Positions 8,004-14,732 of a stretch of 26,659 nt of DNA are shown here, one piece after another. Position 1 is the first letter of the stretch. Every line of letters begins with the position of its first letter. Made by a program: the position numbers and the translations under genes. A model generated the notes under the pieces. The model saw only the letters and a program-made list of their open reading frames with translations, did no database searches and was not told the origin of the DNA. Where the stretch lies: contig CAVGAH010000018.1 of the NCBI GenBank assembly GCA_963627215.1, forward strand, positions 1 to 26,659, in the 5' to 3' direction. The stretch comes from CAKQOE01 sp963627215 (lineage in GTDB: Bacteria > Bacillota > Clostridia > Peptostreptococcales > Anaerovoracaceae).

Positions 8004-8024
8004 TTACAAAGAAAGGAAATTTCC

Positions 8025-9401
8025 ATGCGTAAATTACAGAGTTTCTGCAAAGCTGCCGATATCGAAAAAGAATACAAGCGCAAGCTGGTGACGCCGGATG
8101 ACGCGGCTTCTGTCGTAAAGCCGGGCTACAAGATCCATATAGGAACATTCGGATCTATCGCTCGCGACTTTGAAGCTGCCATAGCTAAAAGAAAGGACGA
8201 GCTCAGTGACATAACGCTGATCTCGTGCCTGTGGAGCTATGACGATACGTATGAGACTCACAAGGTCGATCCTGAGGGCGATGTGTTCAGGATACACACG
8301 ACACAGATGAGCCAGAAGGACAGAAGAGTAAAGAGCGCCGGACACGAGTGGTACATACCGATGCTTTACCATGACAACTGCAGGATGTATCACGCCGCTG
8401 ACAGAAAGCTTGATATGTTTGTCGTTATGACGGGCCCGATGGACCGCCAGGGCAACTTTAACCTCGGCATCACTATAGGCGAGGCACGCGCGCTTTTTGA
8501 AACTGCTGATATAGTTATGGTAGAGGTGAACGAAAACATGCCTCATTCCGAGGGGCTGGAAAACTACATCAATATAGCTGAAGTAGATTACGTAATACAG
8601 AGCTCGAACTATCCGCTTGCGGAGCTTCCTGTAAGAGAGGGCGCGGGGGGCGCAGATGCAAAGATCGCGGAGCTGCTTCTGCCTGAGATAGAGGACGGCA
8701 GCACGCTGCAGCTCGGCATAGGCGCTATGCCTAATCACCTGGGGCATCTGATGGTAGAGTCAGATCTGAAGGATCTCAGCATACATACCGAAATGCTCGT
8801 AGATTCGTTTGTAGACATGTATGAGGCGGGCAAGATAACCGGAAACAAGGCTGTAAATCCGGGCAAGATGGTGTATACGTTCGCGCTCGGCAGCAGGAGG
8901 CTTTATGATTTTATAGACCGCAACCAGACTTGCATGATCGCGCCTGTTGATTACGTAAACGATCCGTCGCTTATAAGTCAGCACGATAAGATGATCTCTA
9001 TAAATGCTGCGCTGCAGGTCGATCTTTACGGCCAGGTAAGCTCAGAGTCTATCGGATTCAACCACATAAGCGGTCAGGGCGGTCAGATGGATTTCGTAGA
9101 GGGCGCGTTCCGCTCAAAGGGCGGCAAGAGCTTCCTCTGCACGGCTTCGACAAAGACTCATAAGGACGGCACGCTCGAATCATTAATAGTTCCGTTTATG
9201 CCGCCCGGCGGCATCATAAGTACTCCGCGCTACGCTACACAGTACATCGTAACGGAGTACGGCATCGTAAACCTTAAAGGAACGTCTACATGGGAAAGAG
9301 CAGAGCTGCTTATAAGCATCGCGCATCCTGATTTCAGAGAGGACCTTATAAAGCAGGCTGAAAAGCAGGGGATATGGAAGAATTCAAGTAAGCTGCTGTA
9401 A
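8025..9401 (+). CDS. acetyl-CoA hydrolase/transferase family CoA-transferase (butyryl-CoA:acetate or 4-hydroxybutyrate type)
   Basis: A 458-residue family I CoA-transferase that moves CoA between acyl-CoA and a free acid (typically acetate) through a glutamyl-CoA thioester. The catalytic glutamate is E256 in SIHTEM, the equivalent of the active-site Glu of 4-hydroxybutyrate CoA-transferase. The glycine-rich LQLGIGAMPNHLG (about 228-240) and the C-terminal GGIISTPRYATQYIVTEYGIVNLKG with HPDFRE are typical. The family includes Cat2/AbfT (4-hydroxybutyrate) and But (butyrate); I cannot separate these by eye. AAAGGA (8012-8017) lies 7 bases before ATG. It follows the MocR regulator on the same strand after a 209-base gap with structured leader, so it may share function with the aldehyde dehydrogenase. 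Confidence 0.92.
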   Translation: MRKLQSFCKAADIEKEYKRKLVTPDDAASVVKPGYKIHIGTFGSIARDFEAAIAKRKDELSDITLISCLWSYDDTYETHKVDPEGDVFRIHTTQMSQKDRRVKSAGHEWYIPMLYHDNCRMYHAADRKLDMFVVMTGPMDRQGNFNLGITIGEARALFETADIVMVEVNENMPHSEGLENYINIAEVDYVIQSSNYPLAELPVREGAGGADAKIAELLLPEIEDGSTLQLGIGAMPNHLGHLMVESDLKDLSIHTEMLVDSFVDMYEAGKITGNKAVNPGKMVYTFALGSRRLYDFIDRNQTCMIAPVDYVNDPSLISQHDKMISINAALQVDLYGQVSSESIGFNHISGQGGQMDFVEGAFRSKGGKSFLCTASTKTHKDGTLESLIVPFMPPGGIISTPRYATQYIVTEYGIVNLKGTSTWERAELLISIAHPDFREDLIKQAEKQGIWKNSSKLL

Positions 9402-9451
9402 TAATGAGTTTATAATAATATTTTACGGTAAATAAATAAGAAAAAAATTGC

Positions 9452-9535
9452 AGCCGCCCGGCGGCTGAGCAGAGTGTGGAAGCCTGTATTACGGCAGGAT
9501 GCCCGATATCTGTTCAGCCGTACGGGCGGTTTTTT
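9452..9535 (+). terminator. long composite terminator hairpin after CoA-transferase
   Basis: The outer stem CCGCCCG (9454-9460) / CGGGCGG (9523-9529) stacks on an inner stem CGGCTGA (9462-9468) / TCAGCCG (9514-9520), about 15 bp with one bulged A. Six T follow (9530-9535). A 45-base internal domain (9469-9513) separates the arms. The 5' arm can instead form a local hairpin CAGCCGC (9451-9457) / GCGGCTG (9461-9467), which would break the terminator. The element lies 50 bases after the stop codon and upstream of the predicted MATE promoter, so plain termination of the CoA-transferase is the simplest reading. Confidence 0.75.
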
Positions 9536-9559
9536 ATTGCAATGATAACGTAAAAATGA

Positions 9560-9588
9560 TTCACTTATATAAATTATGGTCGTATAAT
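9560..9588 (+). promoter_or_regulatory. probable promoter of MATE transporter
   Basis: TTCACT (9560-9565), a 17-base spacer and consensus TATAAT (9583-9588). Expected start near 9595 leaves a leader of about 77 bases before the MATE start. Confidence 0.65.
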
Positions 9589-9671
9589 AATAAACAGTGC
9601 AAAGTTGACTGGAATCTGCCATGCAGGCGAAGTCATTCGGCGTTTATTTGTAGTAACGGAGAGATCATGTA

Positions 9672-11006
9672 ATGAATAATAAAATCAATGACCTGACAGA
9701 GGGCAATATATACAGACAGATGACCATGCTGTCGGTGCCGCTTATAATGGGAAATATACTGCAGCAGCTTTATAATACTGTAGACGCGGTGATAATAGGG
9801 CGTTTTGCGGGAGCTGACGAGTTTGCCGCTGTTGGTGTTGCGGGAAGCATAATGAATCTTTTTATATTTATGATAGTCGGTCTGTGTGACGGCTTTGCCA
9901 TACTTCTGGCACGCGATAACGGCGCGGCTGATATCGGAAGGTTCAGGAGGCAGCATTTTGCTGCGTTTGCGGAGGGGCTTGCGTTTGCCGTTGTGCTTGC
10001 CGCTGCGGGTGCCTTTATGATGAACGGCATAGTGGCGGCTATACAAACGCCGGGCGATATAGCTCATTTTGTGTGTTCGTACATGCGTATAGTCATGCTG
10101 AGCATGCCGGCGGCATTTTTGTATAATTTTTATGCTGCGATGCTTCGTTCTGTAGGAGATACGCGCGCGGCGCTTATAGTACTTGCAGGTGCTGTTACAG
10201 CTAATCTCGCGCTCGATATGCTTTTTGTGGCTGTAATGGATCTTGGGATAAACGGCGCAGCCGCTGCTACGGCGCTTACGCAGCTTATCTCGGCGATAAT
10301 GTGCGCTGTCTATGTAATGTGGAAATACAGGGATCTTGTATTTCACCGGCAGGACTGCGCCGTTACAGGCAGCATGCTTAAAAATACAGCGAGATTCGGC
10401 GCGGTGACGGCGCTTCATCATTCGGGGCTTTATATAGGAAAATTACTTGTACAGGGCGCGGTCAATACTGCGGGAAAGGACGCTATTGCGGCGTATACGG
10501 CTGCCACGAGAATAGAGGGCTTCGCTAATTCATTCGGTGACAGCGGAGTTACCGCGTCATCGACGATGATAGCGAATAACTGCGGCGCGGGAAAAAATGA
10601 ACGTGTGAAAAATATATATCGGGCGAGTCTTTTGATACTTTCTTGTCTGGGCGTGGTATGTGCGATAATAATGTTCACCGGGGCTGTACCGGCATCGGCT
10701 TTAATGCTCGGAAGTGGTGCTTCAGGTGCGGCGCTTGCGGGCAGTGCGGGTTATCTGAGGATAATTTCTATATTTTATATTTTCTGCTTTACCGGAAATG
10801 CGCTTGCAGGATATTTTAACGGCATCGGACGTGTAATGATAACGTTTGTCGGCTCTCTCGGTCATATAGCTCTCAGAGTTGTGATATCATGGATGGTGAT
10901 AGGGCGTTTTGGTTTATCAGCAGTGGCGGTCGCTACGGGTATTGGATGGGTATGTGTTAATATATTCTGGAGCGTGTTGAAGCATAAAAAACATTATTTA
11001 CAATAA
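9672..11006 (+). CDS. MATE family efflux transporter
   Basis: A 444-residue inner-membrane protein of the multidrug and toxic compound extrusion family, expected to expel cationic drugs or metabolites against Na+ or H+. The N-terminus MTMLSVPLIMGNILQQLYNTVDAVIIGRFAG is the classic MATE start. About twelve hydrophobic segments follow in two halves; the second begins near LKNTARFGAVTALHHSGLYIGKLLVQGAVNTAGKDAIAAYTAATRIEGF. Length is normal. GGAGAG (9658-9663) lies 8 bases before the ATG. Its transcript should end at the hairpin that also contains the operators of the next operon. No substrate can be assigned; proximity to a BlaR/BlaI-like pair hints at a stress or drug response, but nothing shows co-regulation. 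Confidence 0.93.
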   Translation: MNNKINDLTEGNIYRQMTMLSVPLIMGNILQQLYNTVDAVIIGRFAGADEFAAVGVAGSIMNLFIFMIVGLCDGFAILLARDNGAADIGRFRRQHFAAFAEGLAFAVVLAAAGAFMMNGIVAAIQTPGDIAHFVCSYMRIVMLSMPAAFLYNFYAAMLRSVGDTRAALIVLAGAVTANLALDMLFVAVMDLGINGAAAATALTQLISAIMCAVYVMWKYRDLVFHRQDCAVTGSMLKNTARFGAVTALHHSGLYIGKLLVQGAVNTAGKDAIAAYTAATRIEGFANSFGDSGVTASSTMIANNCGAGKNERVKNIYRASLLILSCLGVVCAIIMFTGAVPASALMLGSGASGAALAGSAGYLRIISIFYIFCFTGNALAGYFNGIGRVMITFVGSLGHIALRVVISWMVIGRFGLSAVAVATGIGWVCVNIFWSVLKHKKHYLQ

Positions 11007-11042
11007 AGCATGGTTTTATGTATAAAATATAATACAATAATA

Positions 11043-11071
11043 TTGACAGAATCGGTCTAATGCTGTAGACT
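11043..11071 (+). promoter_or_regulatory. promoter of blaR-blaI-like operon
   Basis: A perfect -35 TTGACA (11043-11048), a 17-base spacer and -10 TAGACT (11066-11071, 4/6). The first operator-like palindrome (11056-11069) fills the spacer and overlaps the -10, the standard geometry for repression by blocking RNA polymerase. Confidence 0.75.
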
Positions 11072-11111
11072 GAAAATAAATCTACAGCTGTAGACCGATT
11101 TTTGTTTTTTA
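11050..11111 (+). terminator. terminator of MATE gene, built from the operator pair
   Basis: ATCGGTCTA (11051-11059) pairs with TAGACCGAT (11091-11099), and GCTGTAGA (11062-11069) with TCTACAGC (11081-11088). They give a stem of about 17 bp with small internal irregularities, and the T-rich tract 11098-11111 follows. A transcript starting at the operon's own promoter (near 11078) lacks the 5' arm and would escape. Read-through from the MATE gene would be stopped. Confidence 0.75.
11056..11094. promoter_or_regulatory. two BlaI-type operators
   Basis: Site 2, TCTACAGCTGTAGA (11081-11094), is a perfect 14-bp palindrome containing TACANNTGTA, the core recognised by BlaI/MecI repressors. Site 1, TCTAATGCTGTAGA (11056-11069), matches it at 12 of 14 positions. 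Their centres are 25 bp apart, between the -35 and the first transcribed bases of the operon that encodes a BlaI-like repressor. This strongly suggests autoregulation. Confidence 0.75.
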
Positions 11112-11142
11112 TTTAGACGGGAAAAGAGAGGAGAGAGAGTTT

Positions 11143-13257
11143 ATGGGAATCATCGGGATGTTTACGACGTTATTTTTGAAAACAGCTGCGGTTTCGATCA
11201 TGATGACTCCTGTTATTGCTGCGGCTCTGGCTGTGCGGGCGGGGCTTGCGCGGATAGGGGTGTCAGCCGGTGTCAGATACAGGCTTTGGTTGATCCCGGC
11301 TGTTGCGCTGGTTATAGCTTTGATGTGCGCAGCGGGGGTGCTTGCGGGGTTTATGCCGTCCGGGGCGGCTCAGAGTAGTGCCGGGGCTTTATCAGCGAAC
11401 AATATTTCGGCGGTAAGCGCTGATAATATGCAGGCTGCTGATATAGAAAGCGGCGGCATGTCAGGTGTTGGAATTGACGGAACTGCGGCAGGAAACACTG
11501 CAACTGATCGGACGGCGAATATTACCGTTGGTACGAGTTATGCGTCATCGGCAATGTATAATATGAAAGAAAATTTGGCTGCTAATATATTCGGGAATGT
11601 TGTTAATGGAGCGGAGCATCCGTCAGGCGTGATAATCGCAGCGGTCTGTGTTTGGATGTCAGGAGTCATCTGTATATTTGCGTTTGCAGCGGTGAGCTGC
11701 GCGCGGGTGCGCAGGCATACTCGATTTGCTGTCAAGGCAGTCAGCAGTGCTGCTGATGCTTCGGAATATATTACGGCTCTGACTGAAGCGAAGGAAAACA
11801 GGTTAGATATATATGAAAGCAGTGACATCGATCTGCCGTTCGTTTCGGGCGTTATAAGACCGAGGATATACATGCCCGTGGGTATGACGGACGATGATGC
11901 TGCAAATATAATCGCGCATGAGGCGGAGCATATAAGGCGAAAGGACAGCGCTGTGATCTTAATAGCGTGGGTGTGCTGCGCCGTAAGCTGGTTTGACCCG
12001 TTCTTCTGGATAGCTTACACGATGCTGCGGCGAGATATGGAAATGAGCTGTGACGAGGCTGTGACCGGAAGAATGGACAGGGAAGATACAGCAGGATATA
12101 TGAATACGATGCTTCGTATGAGCGCGCCGGGCGCGCGCCGCGGGCAGAATGCATTCGTGCCGGGATTTGCTGCAGGGGAGTCGGACGTGGAGATGCGTGT
12201 AGAAAATCTTGTAAGTGAGAAAAAACGCCGACCGCTGGCGACAGCGGCAGCTGTTATGCTGTGCATTACGATCGTTGCGGGATGCGTGTTCGGGTACAGC
12301 AGATATCAGGCTAAATATTACAATATAAACGACGCCGAGCTGCTTACTGCTGAACAGGTAGTTAAGCTGCTTAAAATAAACGGTGTAAGGCTTACTGCGG
12401 ACAGCGAGTTTGACGCGGAGAAGATGGCAGTAAAGCTTGACCGCTATGACGATGATACAAGCACAGTTCCTTATGTGTATAACGTGCGTGCAGCCGGTAT
12501 GAATGTAAAAATATTCCTATACATTTTTAACAGATATATAGACTATGATTCTGAAGTTATGGAAATACCTTATCCTGCAAAATATGACCCATATGCATAC
12601 GTCAGCGATGATGCTGATGCGTCCGTGTGGAGAGCGTCTATGAGCGACAGACTTACTTACGGAAAGAATGTGATGATCATCCCTTATGTTTCTGAAAGCG
12701 AAATATTTAAGGGAATGAATGTAGACAGTCAGCATTATGAGGCAGGCGCTGATCTCTCAGACAGAGACAGTAATACAATAGCGCGTCGAAACAGAGCCTA
12801 CAATGAAATGAAAGATAATATAAACGATATACTGTTCTATAAAGCTTTTTATGGAACAGATACGATATATGCCGGTGAAAGCGGCGACTGGCGTTTTGCG
12901 TTTCCCGTGAAGCTGTTTTCGCTCAGCCATACAGATGATAACGGACATAAGTGTGTCTCAGCGATGAAGAGCGCAGGCTATCTTTATATGTCGTATAAGG
13001 ACGGTGATCCGACGCTTTACGGCTCGGTGAAAAGTATATCTATTAGAAAAGGCGACAGATCTTCCTGGTTAGGCTTTGATGAAAATGACCATCTTGAATA
13101 TGTGTATGATGAAAGCTCAGATGACATGGGCGGTATGTACAGGGTGACGAATTTCGACTTTGCGGGACGCTTCAAGTGGCAGTATGACAGTCTGGAGGTC
13201 AGGCTGGAGCTTATGGACGGAAGCGAGGTCGTGGCTGAGTGTACTGATATAGAATGA
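11143..13257 (+). CDS. BlaR1/MecR1-like M56 metalloprotease sensor
   Basis: A 704-residue membrane sensor-protease. N-terminal membrane segments lie near residues 12-32 and 47-71. A Ser/Ala/Asn-rich low-complexity external stretch (about 72-160) precedes another segment near 161-185. The cytoplasmic zinc-protease domain carries HEAEH (H259, E260, H263) and the downstream E300 in EMSCDEAV, the M56 pattern. Two further segments lie near 270-292 and 365-388. Residues about 390-704 are an extracytoplasmic domain that I do not recognise: I see no penicillin-binding SxxK/SxN/KTG set, so beta-lactam sensing is doubtful. AGGAGAG lies upstream of the ATG. The BlaI-like repressor gene follows within 20 bases, so by family logic a stimulus triggers repressor cleavage. 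Confidence 0.88.
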   Translation: MGIIGMFTTLFLKTAAVSIMMTPVIAAALAVRAGLARIGVSAGVRYRLWLIPAVALVIALMCAAGVLAGFMPSGAAQSSAGALSANNISAVSADNMQAADIESGGMSGVGIDGTAAGNTATDRTANITVGTSYASSAMYNMKENLAANIFGNVVNGAEHPSGVIIAAVCVWMSGVICIFAFAAVSCARVRRHTRFAVKAVSSAADASEYITALTEAKENRLDIYESSDIDLPFVSGVIRPRIYMPVGMTDDDAANIIAHEAEHIRRKDSAVILIAWVCCAVSWFDPFFWIAYTMLRRDMEMSCDEAVTGRMDREDTAGYMNTMLRMSAPGARRGQNAFVPGFAAGESDVEMRVENLVSEKKRRPLATAAAVMLCITIVAGCVFGYSRYQAKYYNINDAELLTAEQVVKLLKINGVRLTADSEFDAEKMAVKLDRYDDDTSTVPYVYNVRAAGMNVKIFLYIFNRYIDYDSEVMEIPYPAKYDPYAYVSDDADASVWRASMSDRLTYGKNVMIIPYVSESEIFKGMNVDSQHYEAGADLSDRDSNTIARRNRAYNEMKDNINDILFYKAFYGTDTIYAGESGDWRFAFPVKLFSLSHTDDNGHKCVSAMKSAGYLYMSYKDGDPTLYGSVKSISIRKGDRSSWLGFDENDHLEYVYDESSDDMGGMYRVTNFDFAGRFKWQYDSLEVRLELMDGSEVVAECTDIE

Positions 13258-13276
13258 TGAAGTGATGAGGAATAGA

Positions 13277-13636
13277 ATGGAAAAAAGATTATATGATACT
13301 GAATACCGTTTTATGGAAATAATTTGGGAGCATGCTCCCGTTCGCTCCGGTGAACTTGTGAAGCTTAGTAAAGAAGCGTTAGGATGGAAGAAATCTACGA
13401 CTTATACGATGATAAAGCGCCTTTCGGAAAAAGGATATATCGTAAATGAGGACGCTGTGGTGAGCGTGCTTATTGCGAAGGAGGAATGCCAGCAGGCAGA
13501 ATCAAAGGAAGTAGTAGAGAAGAACTTTTCAGGCTCGCTGCCGAGCTTTATAGCGGCGTTTTTGCGAGGAAACGAGCTGTCGGATGATGATGCGGCCCGG
13601 ATAAAGAAGATGATAGATGATTATCAGAATAAGTAA
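13277..13636 (+). CDS. BlaI/MecI-type winged-helix repressor
   Basis: 119 residues. The family N-terminus is clear: YDTEYRFMEIIWEHAPVRSGELVKLSKEALGWKKSTTYTMIKRLSEKGYIV, a winged helix that binds TACANNTGTA-type palindromes as a dimer. The C-terminal dimerisation helices include SLPSFIAAFLRGNELSDDDAARIKKMIDDY. By eye alignment with S. aureus BlaI, the Asn-Phe bond cleaved by BlaR1 corresponds to Ala-Phe in IAAFL here; the Asn-Phe at N83-F84 falls elsewhere. ATG 13277 is chosen because TGAGG (13266-13270) lies 6 bases upstream; GTG 13262 and ATG 13265 are in-frame alternatives. The gene sits 19 bases after the blaR-like stop, with matching operators upstream of the operon. Confidence 0.92.
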   Translation: MEKRLYDTEYRFMEIIWEHAPVRSGELVKLSKEALGWKKSTTYTMIKRLSEKGYIVNEDAVVSVLIAKEECQQAESKEVVEKNFSGSLPSFIAAFLRGNELSDDDAARIKKMIDDYQNK

Positions 13637-13660
13637 AAATATGTAATTTGAATACCATTG

Positions 13661-13698
13661 AAAAAGCAGGCTGCATATGATACGACAGCCTGCTTTTT
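13661..13698. terminator. terminator of blaR-blaI-like operon
   Basis: A 13-bp perfect stem AAAAAGCAGGCTG (13661-13673) / CAGCCTGCTTTTT (13686-13698) with a 12-base loop. The A and T ends make it bidirectional. Confidence 0.9.
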
Positions 13699-13825
13699 AT
13701 ATAAGTATGCGCTATGAAATTTTGTAGTTACTCAGCCGGCTAGAAGTTGCAGCCGTTACGACCGTGCTCCTTAAATTAAACAGGGGCAGCAGTTATATTT
13801 TTTTTATATATGTAAAATTGGTTGA

Positions 13826-13849
13826 AGTTGATGCAGTTGAGCATCAACT
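13826..13849. repeat. 9-bp inverted repeat
   Basis: AGTTGATGC (13826-13834) and GCATCAACT (13841-13849) are perfect inverted copies around AGTTGA, followed by GTTTTA. It could be a weak terminator backing up 13661-13698, or a protein-binding palindrome. Confidence 0.6.
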
Positions 13850-14020
13850 GTTTTAAACTGCATATAATATATGGAAAATATATAAAATATAGTAAAAAGT
13901 CAATGAAAGAAGAGGTGTATATAACTATTCCTAAAATACTGATTTTCGGAATTGTTGAAATTTAAATCTGTTGTATTCTTAAACGCCATGTTGATCATTT
14001 CTTTCTTTTTATAGTGATAT

Positions 14021-14084
14021 GCAGAAAGACGCCGCATGGGATCTTTAGTATGGGGAGATCGATCTTGCTGCGGCGTCTTTCTGC
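14021..14084. repeat. perfect 16-bp inverted repeat downstream of LysM gene
   Basis: GCAGAAAGACGCCGCA (14021-14036) and TGCGGCGTCTTTCTGC (14069-14084) pair perfectly around a 32-base loop that itself contains GATCT/AGATC. It lies 32 bases after the LysM gene stop (minus strand). The T-rich part is inside the stem rather than after it, so it is an atypical terminator or mRNA-stabilising 3' structure. Confidence 0.75.
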
Positions 14085-14116
14085 GTTTAGGGATATATAG
14101 TTTGGGTTGTTTATTA

Positions 14117-14419
14117 CTACAGCGTCTCAGGTACAAGGAGAATATCTCCTGGTCTGAGGTCGCTGGCTGTTATGCTGTTTATCTGACATATTGTATCTAT
14201 CGTGTTGCGAACATCTGTTTCAGGAGAACCGTACTCGGTCGCTATCTCCCATAATGTATCGCCTTCGCCTACTGTCACAGTTGTATATGTCTGCTCAGTG
14301 AGTCCCTGAGCGTTGTAAGCGCCTGATATCATAGCTGTAGCGTATATTATAATAAGGGCGCATATTACTAAAAACGTGATAAATCTTGGTGTTGAAACGA
14401 TCCTATAGTGCTTATGCAT
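14117..14419 (-). CDS. YneA-like small LysM membrane protein
   Basis: A 100-residue protein with a short basic N-terminus, one membrane segment (about 13-32, FITFLVICALIIIYATAMIS) and an extracytoplasmic LysM domain (about 46-97: YTTVTVGEGDTLWEIATEYG to ITASDLRPGDILLVPE). This architecture and size match YneA, the SOS-induced Bacillus cell-division suppressor that binds peptidoglycan. ATG 14419 is chosen because AGGAGG sits 9 bases upstream on the minus strand; the frame stays open to 14584 but that part lies over the promoter. Two LexA-like boxes at the promoter support the SOS role. lexA itself, its usual neighbour, is not in the window. A generic LysM cell-wall protein is the alternative. 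Confidence 0.85.
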   Translation of the reverse strand: MHKHYRIVSTPRFITFLVICALIIIYATAMISGAYNAQGLTEQTYTTVTVGEGDTLWEIATEYGSPETDVRNTIDTICQINSITASDLRPGDILLVPETL

Positions 14420-14453
14420 AGTGCTGTACCTCCTGTGTATGTGAAATTTGATT

Positions 14454-14503
14454 GAACAGCTGTTTGATGTATTTAATATATCAGAACAGTCATTCACTGT
14501 CAA
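14454..14503 (-). promoter_or_regulatory. LysM gene promoter with two LexA-like boxes
   Basis: On the minus strand a perfect -35 TTGACA (14503-14498), a 17-base spacer and -10 TATATT (14480-14475). Box A, GAACAGCTGTTT (14454-14465), lies just downstream of the -10. Box B, GAACAGTCATTC (14484-14495), fills the spacer. Each matches the Gram-positive GAACNNNNGTTC SOS pattern at 7 of 8 fixed positions, and both sit where a repressor would block transcription. Confidence 0.65.
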
Positions 14504-14563
14504 TGCATTTTTGAAAACTTTTTTCAAAACATTTGTTTTAACACATAGGCGCGCCGGGCGCGC

Positions 14564-14608
14564 AAAAAAAACGGGCTGCGGCATGTATTTTCATGCGGCA
14601 GCCCGTTT
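14564..14608 (-). terminator. terminator of TVP38-like gene
   Basis: AAACGGGCTGCGGCATG (14569-14585) pairs with CATGCGGCAGCCCGTTT (14592-14608), 17 bp with one mismatch. On the minus strand it runs into eight T (complement of 14564-14571). It ends the upstream minus-strand operon about 125 bases after its last gene. A separate GC-only hairpin, GCGCGC/GCGCGC, lies beyond it at 14551-14565. Confidence 0.85.
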
Positions 14609-14732
14609 CTGTGTCCTGATAATTGTACGTATATTCTCAGAGTTACTATAAAGCCTATTATAAAATTTTTAACAGATGTTCACTTAATATGTTTACGGTA
14701 AAGCAGTATGCGAGTTCACCGGATTCAGGAGA

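Larger units (their letters stand above)
13699..14116. other. gene-poor intergenic region with inverted repeats
   Basis: There is no credible gene in 418 bases. The middle (about 13790-13970) is very AT-rich. It contains a TATAAT near 13864-13869 without a matching -35, and two inverted repeats listed separately. A 16-codon frame at 13915-13965 has no properly spaced ribosome binding site. Confidence 0.6.

Noticed and set aside
8034..8747. 237-codon minus-strand frame antisense to the CoA-transferase
   Set aside because: The plus strand encodes a full conserved enzyme; the antisense product is low-complexity, Arg/Tyr/His-rich, and has no start signal.
9451..9535. Riboswitch controlling the MATE gene
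   Set aside because: A good promoter (9560-9588) lies downstream of the structure, so the MATE transcript need not contain it; kept only as a read-through hypothesis.
9633..10421. 262-codon minus-strand frame antisense to the MATE gene
   Set aside because: Composition (Lys/Arg/His/Tyr) is typical of an antisense reading of a hydrophobic gene, and no family motif is visible.
13915..13965. 16-codon frame with a hydrophobic product
   Set aside because: GAGG abuts the GTG with no spacing, there is no -35 element, and the length is within chance in AT-rich DNA.
14420..14584. N-terminal extension of the LysM protein
   Set aside because: The extension lies over a strong promoter and LexA-like boxes, and AGGAGG fits ATG 14419.
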